From: Elysia crispata
Taxonomy: Eukaryota; Mollusca; Gastropoda; Plakobranchidae
Length of the DNA stretch: 64,000 nt
Direction: 5' to 3'
Assembly (NCBI GenBank): GCA_033675545.1
Contig: JAWDGP010000881.1
Coordinates: forward strand, 156,501 to 220,500
In this document: piece by piece, positions 27,745-40,590 of the stretch
Position numbering within the stretch: position 1 is the first letter of the stretch
Layout of the letters: each line of letters opens with the position of its first letter
Notes under the pieces: generated by a model
Databases searched by the model: none
Told to the model about the DNA's origin: nothing
What the model saw: the letters and a program-made list of their open reading frames with translations, nothing else
Position numbers and translations under genes: made by a program

Positions 27745-27900
27745 CACACAAATATCTAGATCTAGATCTAGATATGATCTAAATATCTATCTAGATCTAT
27801 AGACCTCTAGTAGAACCAGGAGTTGTACAGATTAGATTCTACCAAAACTTTCATTCTATATACCAAAATTTCTAGATCTAGAGTCTAGATCTAAATCTAG
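27745..27900. repeat. TAGATCTAGATC-rich patch
   Basis: Several runs built from AGATCTAG/TCTAGATCTA, including AATATCTAGATCTAGATCTA and later GATCTAGAGTCTAGATCTAA. The same 6- to 12-base vocabulary recurs all over the window (1-70, 2880-2975, 4018-4050, 9465-9482, 14390-14515, 24030-24070, 27215-27230, 27462-27478, 53602-53620). Confidence 0.7.
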
Positions 27901-28030
27901 TATCATAGTAACAGTCTGAAGAAAAAGTTGCTGCAAAAAATGTTTCATATGCATTTTTACTGGATTAGATGTTAGACAAGAAGAAAACTTGAGATTTGAA
28001 AGGAGAGGTTGAAGACACTGTGCAGTAAAA

Positions 28031-28255
28031 TAAAAGATATCAGCCCACCTCACGTCGGGCTTCACAATTGAATGTTTCCCGCGGAAATTGAAACTTGTAG
28101 TTTAATGGGATTTTAGAGCAACACAAAAACGCTTATATCTTGAAGAGTATTTATTTGTGTCAAATAAAACCTTCATATTAATGTTCAGCATATCAAATTC
28201 ATCACAAAAAATACAATTTTAAATCTTAGGGTGAGTTGGGCCAATATTTGCAATA
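28031..28255. mobile_element. MITE of the GGCCCAACTCACC family, copy b
   Basis: Same order of blocks as copy a, from AGATATCAGCCCACCTCACG to GTGAGTTGGGCCAATATTTG followed by CAATAA, without the TAGATCT insert. The four family copies differ in both substitutions and length, indicating old insertions. Confidence 0.75.
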
Positions 28256-28967
28256 ATTATGCCCACTGTGCTTGGTAGTTAGAATGTAGAACTAGTACTG
28301 CTTTGCCTAGTGCCATATACAATTTAATAACAACTGTAGATTATATTTTATTGTATTAACGCATTTTCAGACTTGTCTCTTGTGAGGCTGTAAAATTATG
28401 TATTTTAAAATTCTTTTCGCTTCTATAGCTCAGAAAGAATCTGAAGGATGTAAAGATATGTGGGAGGGACAAGTTCTAAAGATTCAGCTTGTTGGGGAAA
28501 CTGGTGTGAAAATTTGCGTTCACTTTTAAATGTTCTTTCAGTAAAAAAAAATTCATAACAGCTGGACATAAATTTTTGGGGGAAAGCCTTTCTTTTGATC
28601 CCCGTAGTTCATAAAGTCCATACATAATTACATTTATTATAGGTATCGCTTCAGAAATTATTCTTCGGCTGGCATTTAATTTCATGCTACTCTTCACCCA
28701 AAGATAGCCATTTTTTTTCTTCCTAATTTATTAGCCAAGATTTGATTGTGTGCCCAGAGCAAAGACCCCTGAACTTGTACCCAAACATGTTCATGCATTG
28801 CAACTTTACCCAAGGTTGATGATTGATGATTGATTGCTCTTTTAAAATGCACCTCAGCAGATCATTTTGCAGAGGAAACTTTTTCGAAAGACCTATTTTC
28901 TCTTTTCTTGAATGTTTTTTAAAAATTACTTGAAGGGAAGAAAATATGGTAGTTTTACACTAGCCCT

Positions 28968-29100
28968 ATGGGCCCAACTTCCTTTAAGATTTTAAATTGC
29001 ATGTTTCTTAATGAATTTGATACGCTGAACAAGAATATGATTTTGTTAGTTGCAAATATTTTTCAAGATATTTATAAGCATTTTTGTATTGCACCATTTT
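28968..29100. mobile_element. MITE of the GGCCCAACTCACC family, truncated inverted copy c
   Basis: From ATGGGCCCAACTTCC through AATTTGATACGCTGAACA, TTTTTCAAGATATTTATAAG and CATTTTTGTATTGCACC, this is the inverted counterpart of one half of copies a and b. It then loses similarity. Confidence 0.65.
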
Positions 29101-30794
29101 CTGATGTTTGTCACAGTCTGTATTGTACATCAATCCACTTGTGTTCTTATCTACAGACTCCTTTTATTCTTAACCTGGGAAGTCCCAGGGCATGCGCAAT
29201 ATTCGGAAAATGACACAGATCTAGATCAGGGGTTCTCATTTGTATGTACTTTTCTAATTATGTAATCGCAATGACTTTCACTGCCAAAAATGAATCAATC
29301 TAGGCAAAAGAAACACTAAAAAAAAACAAATAGTCCTCCTTGGGAGTTGAGGCTGTATCTGCAATTTTACAAAAACTATAACACTACCAGCCTGCCTAGT
29401 ACAACCCCATGTTCACTTAAGTGTTACCTTAATCTATAAATGCAGAGATAATTTTTGCCTTAGTAAGTTTTGAGATCTTTCATCATCAAAGGGCATTAGA
29501 TGGACCTGCACAATAAGACCTATAAGCCTTCAAATGATGATTCTATGCTGACTCTCTTAAGATCAAATTGTTTAGCTGTTTAAACAGCCATTTGAGGAGA
29601 TGGAACCAATAGAAGTGGCTGCAATAACAGGAGAAATGGCATTGGTTGTAGTTGATGTGATAATTTCTCCTAGATTTCCCCTCAAAAAAATATCTGTGAA
29701 GTAAAGTAGACATGCAAGATCTGAGGAATGATGACTTTTGCATATAAATGTGCTCATATTTCTGTCCACTCTAGCTCTATTATTGCTAGAGTAACTGGAA
29801 GCATGCTCACTTACCCCTCAAAAGATCAAAACTTGTTGCATGCACATTTTTTCCTCTTCCCTAGTAAATTGCCATTCTTAATACTAGATTCTGTGTACAG
29901 TGTCCTCAAGGCATCTATCAGGCTGTCAGAAATCAAGCCTTAATGTGACAAAATATACATGTATATTTTATTATGTGTAACGATGGTTCTGTTTTTTAAG
30001 TGCTGTCAAAGGAGCTTTCCACTATTATCTGAGGCTGAGAAACCATTGCTGCTCAATTTGATGTAACTCGGACTGGTGTCCTGTGCATCATAACCCTACT
30101 TGTCTTATCAGGCTTTTCTTTCATGATTCAAGGTCTCCAATCTTTATAGGGTTTCCTGCCTCTTGTCAGGTCGGAAAGAATTTTTAAGACATGACTTAGG
30201 CCAGGGACCTTCAAATCTCATTCCTTTCGTACCATTGATGATACATGGCGGTCAACTTATTGCTAGCAAGAGGGATGGAACTAAGCTCATGAAGTATCCT
30301 CATCCCTTTGAGCTGTGGCAATTTTCCAGACTGTTATCTTAGCAGCTCTACCTTTTGCAAGATATGTTTGTTGAAGTAAAAATCAAGCTTATTAATATTA
30401 AAAGTGGTATTAGAGGGTTATGCATTAAAACATATAGACTAAACCATAGCATACCCTCTATCTTTTTTTTTAATTTTATGAAGCTATTTTTTAAAATCTT
30501 GCTCGGAATAGCTTTGCTTTCATTTTTGATTTAGAAAAGGAAACCAAATTATGCATTCATGAATCCATTGAACTCGTACTATCCATGCAATCCAGTCCAA
30601 TGGCAGACATAGCCTAGTCATAAAAAAAGAAAGTTTATATTTAAATTAAACACTGTTTTGACCAGTGGAGGTAACAATAATCTGGTGCTCTTTAATTTTA
30701 AGGTGTAGACAGCATACATCCATCAAAATATACTTGCATGAAGAATCTGTTTATTGGGCTTGTCTCTGCTTCACACTCGGTGACTTACTATCTC
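29101..30794. other. Intergenic DNA, nothing recognised
   Basis: No exon, RNA gene or repeat family was recognised on either strand. A few short open frames lack any recognisable motif. Confidence 0.4.
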
Positions 30795-30795
30795 A

Positions 30796-30796
30796 T

Positions 30797-30882
<86 letters not shown>

Positions 30883-30915
30883 TCTCTCTTTTTCTCTCTC
30901 GCACACGCACACATA
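30796..30915. repeat. (CT)n microsatellite with CA-rich end
   Basis: About 100 bp of CT repeats with a few T insertions, followed by GCACACGCACACATA. Confidence 0.96.
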
Positions 30916-32690
30916 CCTCTGTGTCAATGACCCCTTACTTTGATCTTAAAATGGTTGACCAAAGATTTACAGGAATGTTTCTTTACTTTGTTAACCCCCT
31001 CATACACGGACACACACAAACATACCCTCTTCATTGCAGTGAAAGTTAAAAATGTGGTCAACTTGTGGCTAAAGTACCATGATATAGTCATAGTGGAAAT
31101 GGAATGCGTCGTATATAAACCATTATATAATCTAGGAATTTTAATAGTCAAATAAATGCTATCTCCTCTATCTAGAGGGCGATAAGGAGGGCAGGGATGA
31201 TCCTTTTCTCTTCTCCCCCCCCTCAAGCATATCTTACCATTACTAAGTTTTTCTCTTCATGCAATATACCCAAGAAGATAATTATGGGGGCAAAGTGATT
31301 GTGTGCATTTATTTTTTCCCACCTTACCAGCTGCTTTTTCACTGACCCCTATGATGTACTCAATTAATGTCACATAACAGTTATAAGTTTATCTATTCTT
31401 TTCCTAATTGGAAGCAGTTCTAGGGTCTCGATTTCAATTTCCTCTTCGAGTTGAAAAGACAGAGAAAAAGGGCTTCAATTAATTTGAGCCCTGGACCCTC
31501 AGTGCACTTCAATGGGAAAGACCATATTTAATGCACACACACACAAAAAAAATAATGTATATTCATCTATATAATTAAAACATTTTTTTTAAATGACAAA
31601 TACATCAATGGACTCATTCATTACTACAGTGTATATGAGCTAAAAAATAACCAATTTATGAAAAAGGAGTGAACTTAATAAACCTACCCTCATTGCTGAG
31701 ATCTAATAGTTTCAAATGGTGCTGACAAAGTAACTGATTTATACAGGCTTTTTTAATTTTTGGAGCTGCAGTATATATATATATATATATATACCAGTGA
31801 TTTAATTAAAGTTGTGGGATAACCTGAAGCAGACATTTTGGTATGCTTTATTTCCATGCCTTATGCAGATATGGTCATGTCTTGAATTTTAATTTTTTTT
31901 TCCTCAGGCATAATTTTCTAAAGTAAGGAATTTGATACAAAGATAATTACTGTCAAGTTTGTTCGGCTTCATCTGAACTAAGTAAATACCTGTCTTGCAG
32001 TAAGATTCCAGAAACACGTAGCATATACCAGCTTAGATTTTTTAATGCAATCCATAATACAAATAAAAGTGTGTTTAGGTAACCTTAAATACCCCTTTCA
32101 TTTCTAATGTATTTTCTGCACAGTTGTTGGTGATTTTTAATAAATAAAACACATCACAGATACCTTAGGTAGTCAGAAGGCTGATCATATTTCACCGAGT
32201 TGTATAATTAAGCATTTAAAAATATAACAGCTGGTAACAGGTGTGGTGCCGGATCTATAACTCTTTCTGTTATCTGGGTCTATATGATTTAATGCGTTTG
32301 AAAAAACATAATGGGTTACTGGGTATATCTGGTACTGGTAATAAATGGTGTGTAGATCTAGTTAGAGTTTCAGTGTGTGGTTGACATGCAAGCCAAGCAT
32401 TTCAGGTCCAGCTATTTTAACTTAACTAAAAAAATATAGATTTTGACATGATAGTCAGAATGTGACACGTGATGTTATAAATTGAAGATTTAAATTAGCT
32501 GTGTGACCGATTTTAATACCCTGCAACCTTTTGCAATGGGATTGAAGTCTTGGAATGAGTGTATAAATCTGAGTGTCATTATTTACAACCATGGGCTTTT
32601 TGAGATTGCACATCTATAATCTACCTTAGGTAAAAAAAAAACAAAAAAACTTCATTATAAGCTGATACTTTTGACAGTGTACTTTTATGC
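30916..32690. other. Region upstream of the SHMT start exon
   Basis: No coding exon was seen. Contains a short (TA)n at 31771-31793 and CA repeats near 31537. If the candidate promoter near 26.97 kb drives SHMT, this is intron; otherwise the SHMT promoter should lie in the last few hundred bases, where no obvious TATA or CpG-rich core stands out. Confidence 0.35.
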
Positions 32691-32727
32691 TCCTCAGATT
32701 TTTAATCAGGGCATATAAGTGTTCATA

Positions 32728-35700
32728 ATGGCAGATAGCTGGAATCTTCAAGATGACATTTCTGTGGATGACCCAGAAATATATAACCTCATCAAAAAAG
32801 AAAAAGACCGACAGAGAAAAGGACTTGAGATGATTGCATCTGAAAATTTCACAAGCAAATCTGTCCTCCAAGCCCTTGGCTCATGCTTAACAAATAAGTA
32901 TTCTGAAGGACTTCCTGGAAATAGGTAATTTGCGTGATTAAAAAATGACAAATATTCTCTTTTGCATGATAAAGGATTAGGAAATTTTTTTTTTTCTGAA
33001 GCAGCCTTAATATAATTTATATTGTTGTGTGTTTAGTTTGTTACTTCCTCCAACTTACATTGCTTAATTACCACAGTTACCACTGAGACAAAACTGGCTT
33101 GTGCGGAATAAGAGTGAGTAGTGTTTGTGTGGTGGGAGCAGTGATTTTTACGACCAGCCAATGTCATTCGTAGCTAAGTCAACAGGAGCCCAAGAGGTCT
33201 AAGGCAAAAAAATCTCATAAGAATAAAAATTTATCTGACCAGTGTTGACTGCAATAGGATAAGCTTTGATTTACATGATATGTAATGAGAGAGAAAAAAG
33301 TTGTTTTATTTTGAATGTTCCTACACCATTAGATCCATTTTGTATATAAATAAACTGTTTTTAGATTTGCTAATCGCAGCATTGAAATTATGCTTTCCAT
33401 TCATGCAGATACTATGGTGGCAATGAAATAATTGACCAGGTGGAAATACTATGTCAGAAGCGAGCACTGGAGGCTTTCAACCTCAACCCTGAGGAATGGG
33501 GTGTCAACGTTCAGGCTCTGTCTGGCTCGCCTGCAAACTTTGCTGTCTACACAGCACTTGTAGAGCCACATGGCCGCATCATGGGCTTGCATTTACCTGA
33601 TGGTGGTCATCTTAGCCACGGCTTCATGACAAACACAAAGAAAGTCTCCGCAACCTCTGTGTATTTTGAGTCGTTCCCGTACAAGCTGGATCCTGCTACA
33701 GGCTTGATAAATTATGATGAGTTAGAGGCAAATTCCAAGATGTTCCTACCAAAAATGATAATTGCAGGTACAGACATTTGTTTCAAGAGAACTAGGTATT
33801 TAGAACAGAATGACGGAAATGTAATTACCCATAATCCCAAAATAGGATTTTGTTTATTACATTTGATTACTGTGCACTTTTCAAATAGACTTTCATGATT
33901 ATCAAAAAAGCATATTAATTTGTTTTAAGGGATTCAATAAAGGTTTGAGCTGTGGTCTTGAATCGTATGTGAAGAACGATTTTAAGTTATTTAAACTGCT
34001 TCTTAATGCTTTCAGGTATCAGTTGCTACTCTCGAGATCTAGACTACAAAAGATTCAGGAAAATTGCTGATGGCTGTGGAGCATACCTGCTGGCTGACAT
34101 GGCTCACGTGAGCGGACTAGTGGCAGCCGGTGTAGCTCCAAATCCCTTTGAGTATTGTGATGTTGTCACCACAACCACACACAAAACGCTAAGAGGACCA
34201 CGATCTGGCTTGATATTTTTCAGAAAAGGTTTACTTTTCTTACATACTTACCTTTCAAAGTGATGAAAATTGGTGCCTACATCTTGTTATACTTCATGCT
34301 TTTTATATCTCTGTCGTTGAAAGAGAGTGACTCCCGAGTTTTTTGTGAAAATAAATTTGATTACAATTTAAAATGTTTGAAGTTTGAAATCAATAATTTT
34401 TAGCCAGTTAGCATCATGTTGTAAAGACCACACTGATATCTATATTTTTCATTGGCAAATTAAAACTTGAATAGCTGCTCAATTTTTGTTTTTCTTCAGG
34501 AGAAATGAATAAAGTAAGTTCAAACATTTTAACCCTGGTTTTCATTGTAAAGGTAATGACCATAAATTATCTAGAATTATTTTATGTTACTGGTACTAAT
34601 GACTCAAACACATTCACTTGTATTTTTCCAATTCTCAGGTGTCCGCAAAGTCCTGAAAAATGGAAACAAAGAAATGTATGATTTGGAAAAGAAAATCAAT
34701 GAGGCTGTGTTTCCAGGCCTTCAGGGTGGACCCCATAACCACCAGATCGGGGGTGAGGGATCGAAATTGTTACAAATGTTACAATGGGACTTGTTCATAT
34801 TTAATCAACTCATTTTTTTAATGGGGATATATTCACATGATGATGATGTTTTGATTGAAATGTTTTGTAGAATGACAGATTACGCTGTGAGAATTTTTAT
34901 CCCAAAATAGGTTAAGCCCATGGTTAAGGTTCAAGTAGGTACTCAATACTGGCGATAATCGGCCCACCGCGAGGGATGTACCCTGAAAATTAGCATTTTC
35001 CCCTCGCCCGTAACTAAGGCCCTGCTCGTCCTAAAATAAAATATTGTATATCAATGGAAAGCTCAATGTCTCTTCTTTCCTGTGATCTAAATATGTAGCT
35101 TGTGTGTGCAAAAGATCGAGAGTTACAGCATGGTGAATAACATCACCAACACCAACATTTAGGCCTATAAATTGACGTTCGCAGAGAGCCGAACGAACCC
35201 TTCTGTCTTTCGACCTTCGGCGCTCCCGTCACTGTGTAACTAGAACAACGTGTGTTGTCGATATAAATAGCCAAGACGATGCCGATCAGTTTCGTATATT
35301 TTTCACACATGTTATACTGCTGTAAGTTTTTGAAAAATGGCTTTAAAGTTTTTAAAGCTTAAAAATGAATGAAAAAAATGAAAATTTTGCGAAGAAAAAT
35401 ATACCATTCGAAAGATTGTCCATTTTTCTTTCGGAATGCCTTCACTATACCCGACCTACTTTTCGTCGATCAATGCGCGAGACGCTGGAACTACATCTAC
35501 ACAACAAGACAAAGCCACATGTTAGCACAGTCAGCACACTGCTGTGTCCGGGCTGCTCGAGCCGGTCTGGGAACTAGATCTACGCCAATACATACTGTTT
35601 TGTGATCGTTTAGTACCTTCTTTGCAACTAAAATGGATCGGAATTAAAGATCAAATCAGATACCAAAAATTGATAAATAAAAAGAGATTGAAATTTGGTA

Positions 35701-38700
35701 CCCTAGAGTTCATGATTAATACTTTGAAACAGACTTTTTAGTCTGAAAGTCTAAACAACCATTGAGAACAATAGCTCTATCTCATGTAATTTCAAGGCTA
35801 CCCTTTCAATTAAATTTTTTCTTCAATTTCTACTTGTAGTAAATGTGATTTGTTACATAGAACAATGTTGGCCTCTGGTAAAAGTAAAATGAGAATAAGG
35901 CATTTGTTGCAAATAAATTTTTAACAATAGGTTTATTGGACATTGAAATCAAAATAACTTTTTGTGTGTAAAATTCATTTTTTTCCCGTTTGTTTTCCTG
36001 AAAAAAATTACCAGTGTTGGCTTGGGACAACTGACATATATGTATACATGTATATCAAATGAAAAACCCCAATAATTGACTCTTTAGTGGATGTTATGTG
36101 AAGGTTAACATTTCACCAATATTTGGTTTTTCCCTTTTTTATATGCTATATTTAACTTGCCATATATTATTTTGTATGGACTATATGTCATAGCATTAGA
36201 TTGGTCTGGAAAGAGCAGACAGTAATCTTTGTTTTGATATATGAAACTTGAAAATTGATCTGTAAATTAATTTTATGTGAATTTTTAAATTTTGATGATT
36301 TTCACTTTTTTCAGTTTTGGGTCATTTTTCATTTATTTGTGCCAATGTAGTATGGAAAACAGGCCACTTTGTTGGTTTTTGTTGTAAAGAGCAGAGAAAG
36401 ATCTATTATTTGATGTATAAAACATGCAAATCAAACCGTAAATGGATTTTTTAAGAATTTTTAAAACTTTCAATTTTCACATTTTTTTTACCCCCCTTGA
36501 TATTTATGTAAAATTCACTTCGGACCATTTTTGATGCCAGAAAATAAACATTTATAATGCTTTTATACCCCTGAAAAAAATTGAGTGTTGTGTCAGCTGT
36601 GTGGTTGGTATGTGTGTTAGTTATTTAGGTTGTGGCATAAAATTTTAAGATTTTACAGAGGCCCAAAACTGTCTCGAAAACATATTGCGTAATCAACTGC
36701 TTTTGTCCGATTTTCAAAATGCTGTAACTTTCTTAAAAATTATCACAAACACATAAAATTGGTATCAAAATGCTCAGAAAAACAAGCTCTATACATTTAA
36801 GCATAAAACTTATCAAAATAGTCAGTTTGAAAAATCAGTGTTGGGTACCTAGTTCAAGTATTGAGGATTTTCTGGTGCAACTACTAAGAAAGAGTGACCT
36901 AGTTTTAATTTTTATATATTTACAGCTGTTGCGGTGGCCTTGAAGCAGGCAGCAACTCCAGAGTTCAAGCTTTACCAGCAACAAGTAGTCAGTAATGCCA
37001 AGACCATGTGCAAATGTTTGATGGAAAAGGGATTCCATATTGTATCTGGTAAGCACAAATCTTGACCCAAGCATGCTCATTTTCTCTTATACTTTAAAGT
37101 GGAATACAGTGATCTTTGCTTTATACAGTCAGGATAAAAACGCCAGATAAACGCAGACTTTGGCTAAACAAATGCTGTAGTGGTCTGACAACAAACTCTA
37201 AACACACTACAGTGCATAATCGCACACTTTGAGGTAGGTTGTGTTTACCTTTTGTAAGAATGCCCATCAGTTATCACACTGCAAAGAGTTGTTATGTTGT
37301 CACCACAACCACACACAAAACGCTGAGAAGACCACAATCTGGCTTGATATTTTTCAGAAAAGGTTTACTTTTCTTACATACTTGTGATGAAAATTAGTGC
37401 CTGAATCTTGTTATATTTAGTGCTTTTTTTTATCTCTGTGGTTGAAAGGGAGTGGCTCCTGCATAAAAGTTGACTACTGTGAACTATGTATTGGGGGGAA
37501 ATTGAAATTAAACATTCTCAAACCTTTTATATTTATGGAAAGAGTGTTGTGCCCTTTATGCAGCACTGTATTCATCTTAGTTTTTAACCTATATTTTTTT
37601 GCTTTTAAATACCATTTAATCAATTGTTTTTCATATTTAAACTTCATAAGCATATATCCATTAAGTATTTAGCTATGGTGTACATGTTTTAGAGTATTAA
37701 GTATTTCACTATGCTTCATATGTTTTAGATTAGGTTTCTTTTTTTTTTATGTTAAATAAGATAGTAATAATTCTTTTCACAGGAACATAATCATTCGATT
37801 TGGTCAAATTGAAATTTTTGCAAATCTGGCCATGAACATGGTTTTTTTTTGCTTACTATCCCAATATTTTGTGAGTTTTGTCATATGTAACTGCAAAGAT
37901 TTTTTGCAGAAACACTTTATTTTTTTAACAACTGGAAAAATGATCTGAACTGTGGAACTTGAATTCTTTCAAGTCACTTCAACAAAAATCTTGTCAATTT
38001 TGTGATCATTTGAAAAATACTTTAGACAAATTGAAACAGTGTTGGCATGATCATGTGGTTTTGGTTATTTTCTCCTCAGGTGGCACTGACAACCATCTGG
38101 TGCTTGTAGATCTGAGAAACAAAGGTTTGGATGGGGCTCGTGGTGAATATGTTTTGGAACATGTAGGTGTTGCTGTCAACAAAAATACATGCCCTGGGGA
38201 CAAAAGTGCTCTGAAGCCCAGCGGTTTGAGACTGGGTGCCCCTCCTCTCTCATCACGCAACCTGAAAGACGCAGACTTTGTCAAAGTTGTGGATTTTATA
38301 GATGAAGGTAAGACAAGTATGATTTTTAGTAAGATAAAAATTCAGCTGTGTTTGACAATCATTTTGTAGCAATTTTTTTTCAAGGTGAAAAAAGTCGGCT
38401 TTAACTCCATAAACAAGCAGGTAATAATACTACGAGGCTATAGATTGTGCTAATCATTTTTTTTTTTTTTTTTTTAAGTTTGAGTCTGAGACAAATGTGT
38501 GCCTCTTTTCTCCAAGAGAATGTATAAAAGTATAAAAATTATTGAGACAAAGAGATGAGTTACTCTCTTCAGTTTTCCCTATTGGTCAGCCTAACTAAAC
38601 ACTTTAGGGCACATTCAAAGGTAAAGTGCAAGCCTTTTGACCATTTGGAATCAACAGCTTGTCTATGAAAGATGCTCCACATAATGTTACTGTCCCACTC

Positions 38701-39046
38701 ATGTGATCAATTACTTAATTTGAATTGTAGGATAATATAAAATTCCACAGTGGTGGACAGAATTGAATTTAAAATTTTTCAATTTGAAAAGAAAATGGTT
38801 GAATCATTCATCATAACATTAACTAAAGTCAAAACCAGTTTGTGAGCTGTTGTTTTATGCTCTTCTTGAATCTCTCCTACAGCTATAACTCTGGCTCAGG
38901 AAGCTAACAAAGCAGCTGGCTCACTGCTCAAGGATTTCAAAGCCAAACTGGACGGCCCAGAGTTTAAGCCCAAAGTGGATAGCTTGAAGCAGAGAGTAGA
39001 AGAATTTGCTGTTGGCTTTCCCTTGCCTGGCTATGATGACTGGTAA
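32728..39046 (+). CDS. SHMT1: Serine hydroxymethyltransferase, cytosolic-type (7 coding exons)
   Basis: Coding exons: 32728-32924, 33409-33767, 34016-34228, 34639-34752, 36926-37048, 38080-38307, 38883-39046. Together they are 1398 nt, 465 aa, all GT-AG and phase-consistent. The enzyme interconverts serine plus tetrahydrofolate and glycine plus 5,10-methylene-tetrahydrofolate, using PLP. Family motifs visible: [20 protein letters not shown] (about 34-53), [58 protein letters not shown], and the PLP-lysine motif [16 protein letters not shown] with the Schiff-base lysine at residue 242. It closes with [20 protein letters not shown] and PSGLRLGAP. There is no mitochondrial presequence on this start, and an in-frame TAA lies four codons upstream, so the encoded form is cytosolic-type; an alternative upstream exon could still add a leader. 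Human SHMT1 is 483 aa, the difference being at the N terminus. Intron 4 holds a 1.9-kb transposon and intron 5 a copied piece of exon 3. Confidence 0.96.
34936..36851. mobile_element. 1.9-kb DNA transposon (non-autonomous) in SHMT intron 4
   Basis: The ends are TAGGTACTCAATACTG and, inverted, TAGGTACCCAACACTG (14 of 16 match). GTTCAAG flanks both sides (34929-34935 and 36852-36858), a 7-bp target duplication that may be 8 bp with one ambiguous base. The interior has a GC-rich patch (about 34960-35580) and long AT-rich parts but no open frame resembling a transposase; the longest frames are under 80 codons. Superfamily unknown, with hAT-like geometry. Confidence 0.75.
37285..37460 (+). pseudogene. 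Copied piece of SHMT exon 3 plus adjoining intron, inside intron 5
   Basis: This stretch repeats 34146-34336: the last about 80 nt of exon 3 and 100 nt of intron 3. The coding part still reads [20 protein letters not shown], the PLP-lysine motif, with Gly to Arg and Arg to Gln changes relative to the parent and the same donor GTTTAC after AAAAG. No convincing splice acceptor precedes it, so it is probably not used. Confidence 0.85.
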
Positions 39047-39128
39047 ACATCTCACAATTGTAAAATTACCCATGAAGACTCAAGACACTGAGGGTAATAA
39101 GTATTGGATTATTGTGGAAAACTCTCTG

Positions 39129-39184
39129 AATAAACCAAATAAATTTCTTGTACATTAGCCTATTGGGTAGGCCTATTCAATAAA
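39129..39184 (+). promoter_or_regulatory. SHMT polyadenylation signals (three AATAAA)
   Basis: AATAAA hexamers at 39129, 39138 and 39179 lie 83-138 nt past the SHMT stop codon, an ordinary distance for a short 3' UTR. A TGTTTGTATTTT stretch follows at about 39203 and could be the downstream element. Confidence 0.55.
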
Positions 39185-40360
39185 TGGATTTGATATTACA
39201 ACTTGTTTGTATTTTCCCTGAACAAACATGATTATTGTAAGAGAGAGAAAGAGAGTGAGTTTGCTCATGAAAAAAGTTGTGAAATTCTTGCCTGTAAAGC
39301 AAGTTTTAAGCTTTTGCATAAATTTTGTTTTTGTAAAATTTTAGAAATCGTTTCTTTTGGAAATACTGTATTTGTGGAATGATTGCATATCTGGGGCCAC
39401 TCCTAGTATGTCAGAGGCTGCGAATAGTTTTGGAAGTAAATTATATCTGAAATCCAGCTATTTGTTGTTCCAAACTTGTTTTGATTTATGTGAATGTTCT
39501 ACGATTTATTTGAAATGTTGTTCAGGATTTCACTGCTTCACTTCAGCTGAAAAGCAATGAATGCTCGTCCGGTTTGAGCTTAGAGTAAAAAAGCGAAACA
39601 AAAACCAAAAAATTATTTTGGAGCATATTTTAAAATTTGCTGCCTCGTTATTTCTTTTGCAATTGGATTTTAATGATTATAACATGGGTCAATTTTTATC
39701 AGATCAAAGATATTTCATTTTTTTTAAATTAATGAGATACGCATAAATGATTATTTATAATAATGTGCCATGTGGTTATTTATGAAAGAAACCCATTATA
39801 CACTGTTTAGCTTCCTCCTTTGTTTTTATGGATATAGACTAAAAGTCTTTCTAATGAGAAATAAAAATGGCTAGAAATCATTTGTCTTCTTTATCTTGGG
39901 TGTTTTTTTTTTTCCTCTCTGTTTTCTGTAGAGCTTATTACCCTATCATATCAGATACAGGGTGTATAACAAATTTTCTAGTATTAATGTAAAATTTATC
40001 TCATTAGACTCAAGCTTGCAGCATGTATGATGTAAGTCATACAAAGCGCAGCATAGGGTTTTCCCCAAATTTCTGCATTTTAGTTCTCAATGACAAGCTC
40101 AGATGGTTCTGTCCTATAACAAACTTTAAATCTAAGAGGATGGCTAAAATATTTATTTTTCGGCATTGTATGATAGATGACCTTGACCTTGAAATGTTAA
40201 CATCCACTTTTTTGTAAAGTATTTTCTTTTTTTTTTAATTAAAAAAATTTCAACTGGTTGTATAAATTTCTACATGCAAAAGATAAAGTTACAGATTTTT
40301 AATTTAGCTTTTGGAAAACTAATAGATCTAATAACTTCTGACCAAAAATGTTGATCCTAG
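39185..40360. other. Intergenic DNA after SHMT, nothing recognised
   Basis: AT-rich sequence without recognisable exons or repeat families; short open frames (for example 39357-39560) show no domain. Confidence 0.4.
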
Positions 40361-40590
40361 ACCATTAATTTAGACATTTCTGCTACCTATGAATACTTAA
40401 AAATTGAATGTGAAGGTCGTGCCTTTAGTACATTCAATGTTTCTCACCGTATTTTTCAAATTTAATCTTATAAGACCATTAATTTAGACATTTTTGCTAC
40501 CTATGAATACATAAAAATTGAATGTGAAGGTCATGCCTTTAGTACATTCAATGTTTCTGTCACCATATTTTTCAAATTTAATCTTATAAG
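40361..40590. repeat. Direct tandem duplication, 114-bp unit x2
   Basis: ACCATTAATTTAGACATTT starts at 40361 and again at 40475; both copies continue GCTACCTATGAATAC, AATTGAATGTGAAGGTC and end TTTAATCTTATAAG. Only a handful of differences. Confidence 0.93.

Noticed and set aside
35365-35741. Short open frames inside the SHMT intron 4 transposon as transposase
   Set aside because: No DDE-type, BED-finger or other transposase motif in any of them and they are under 80 codons.
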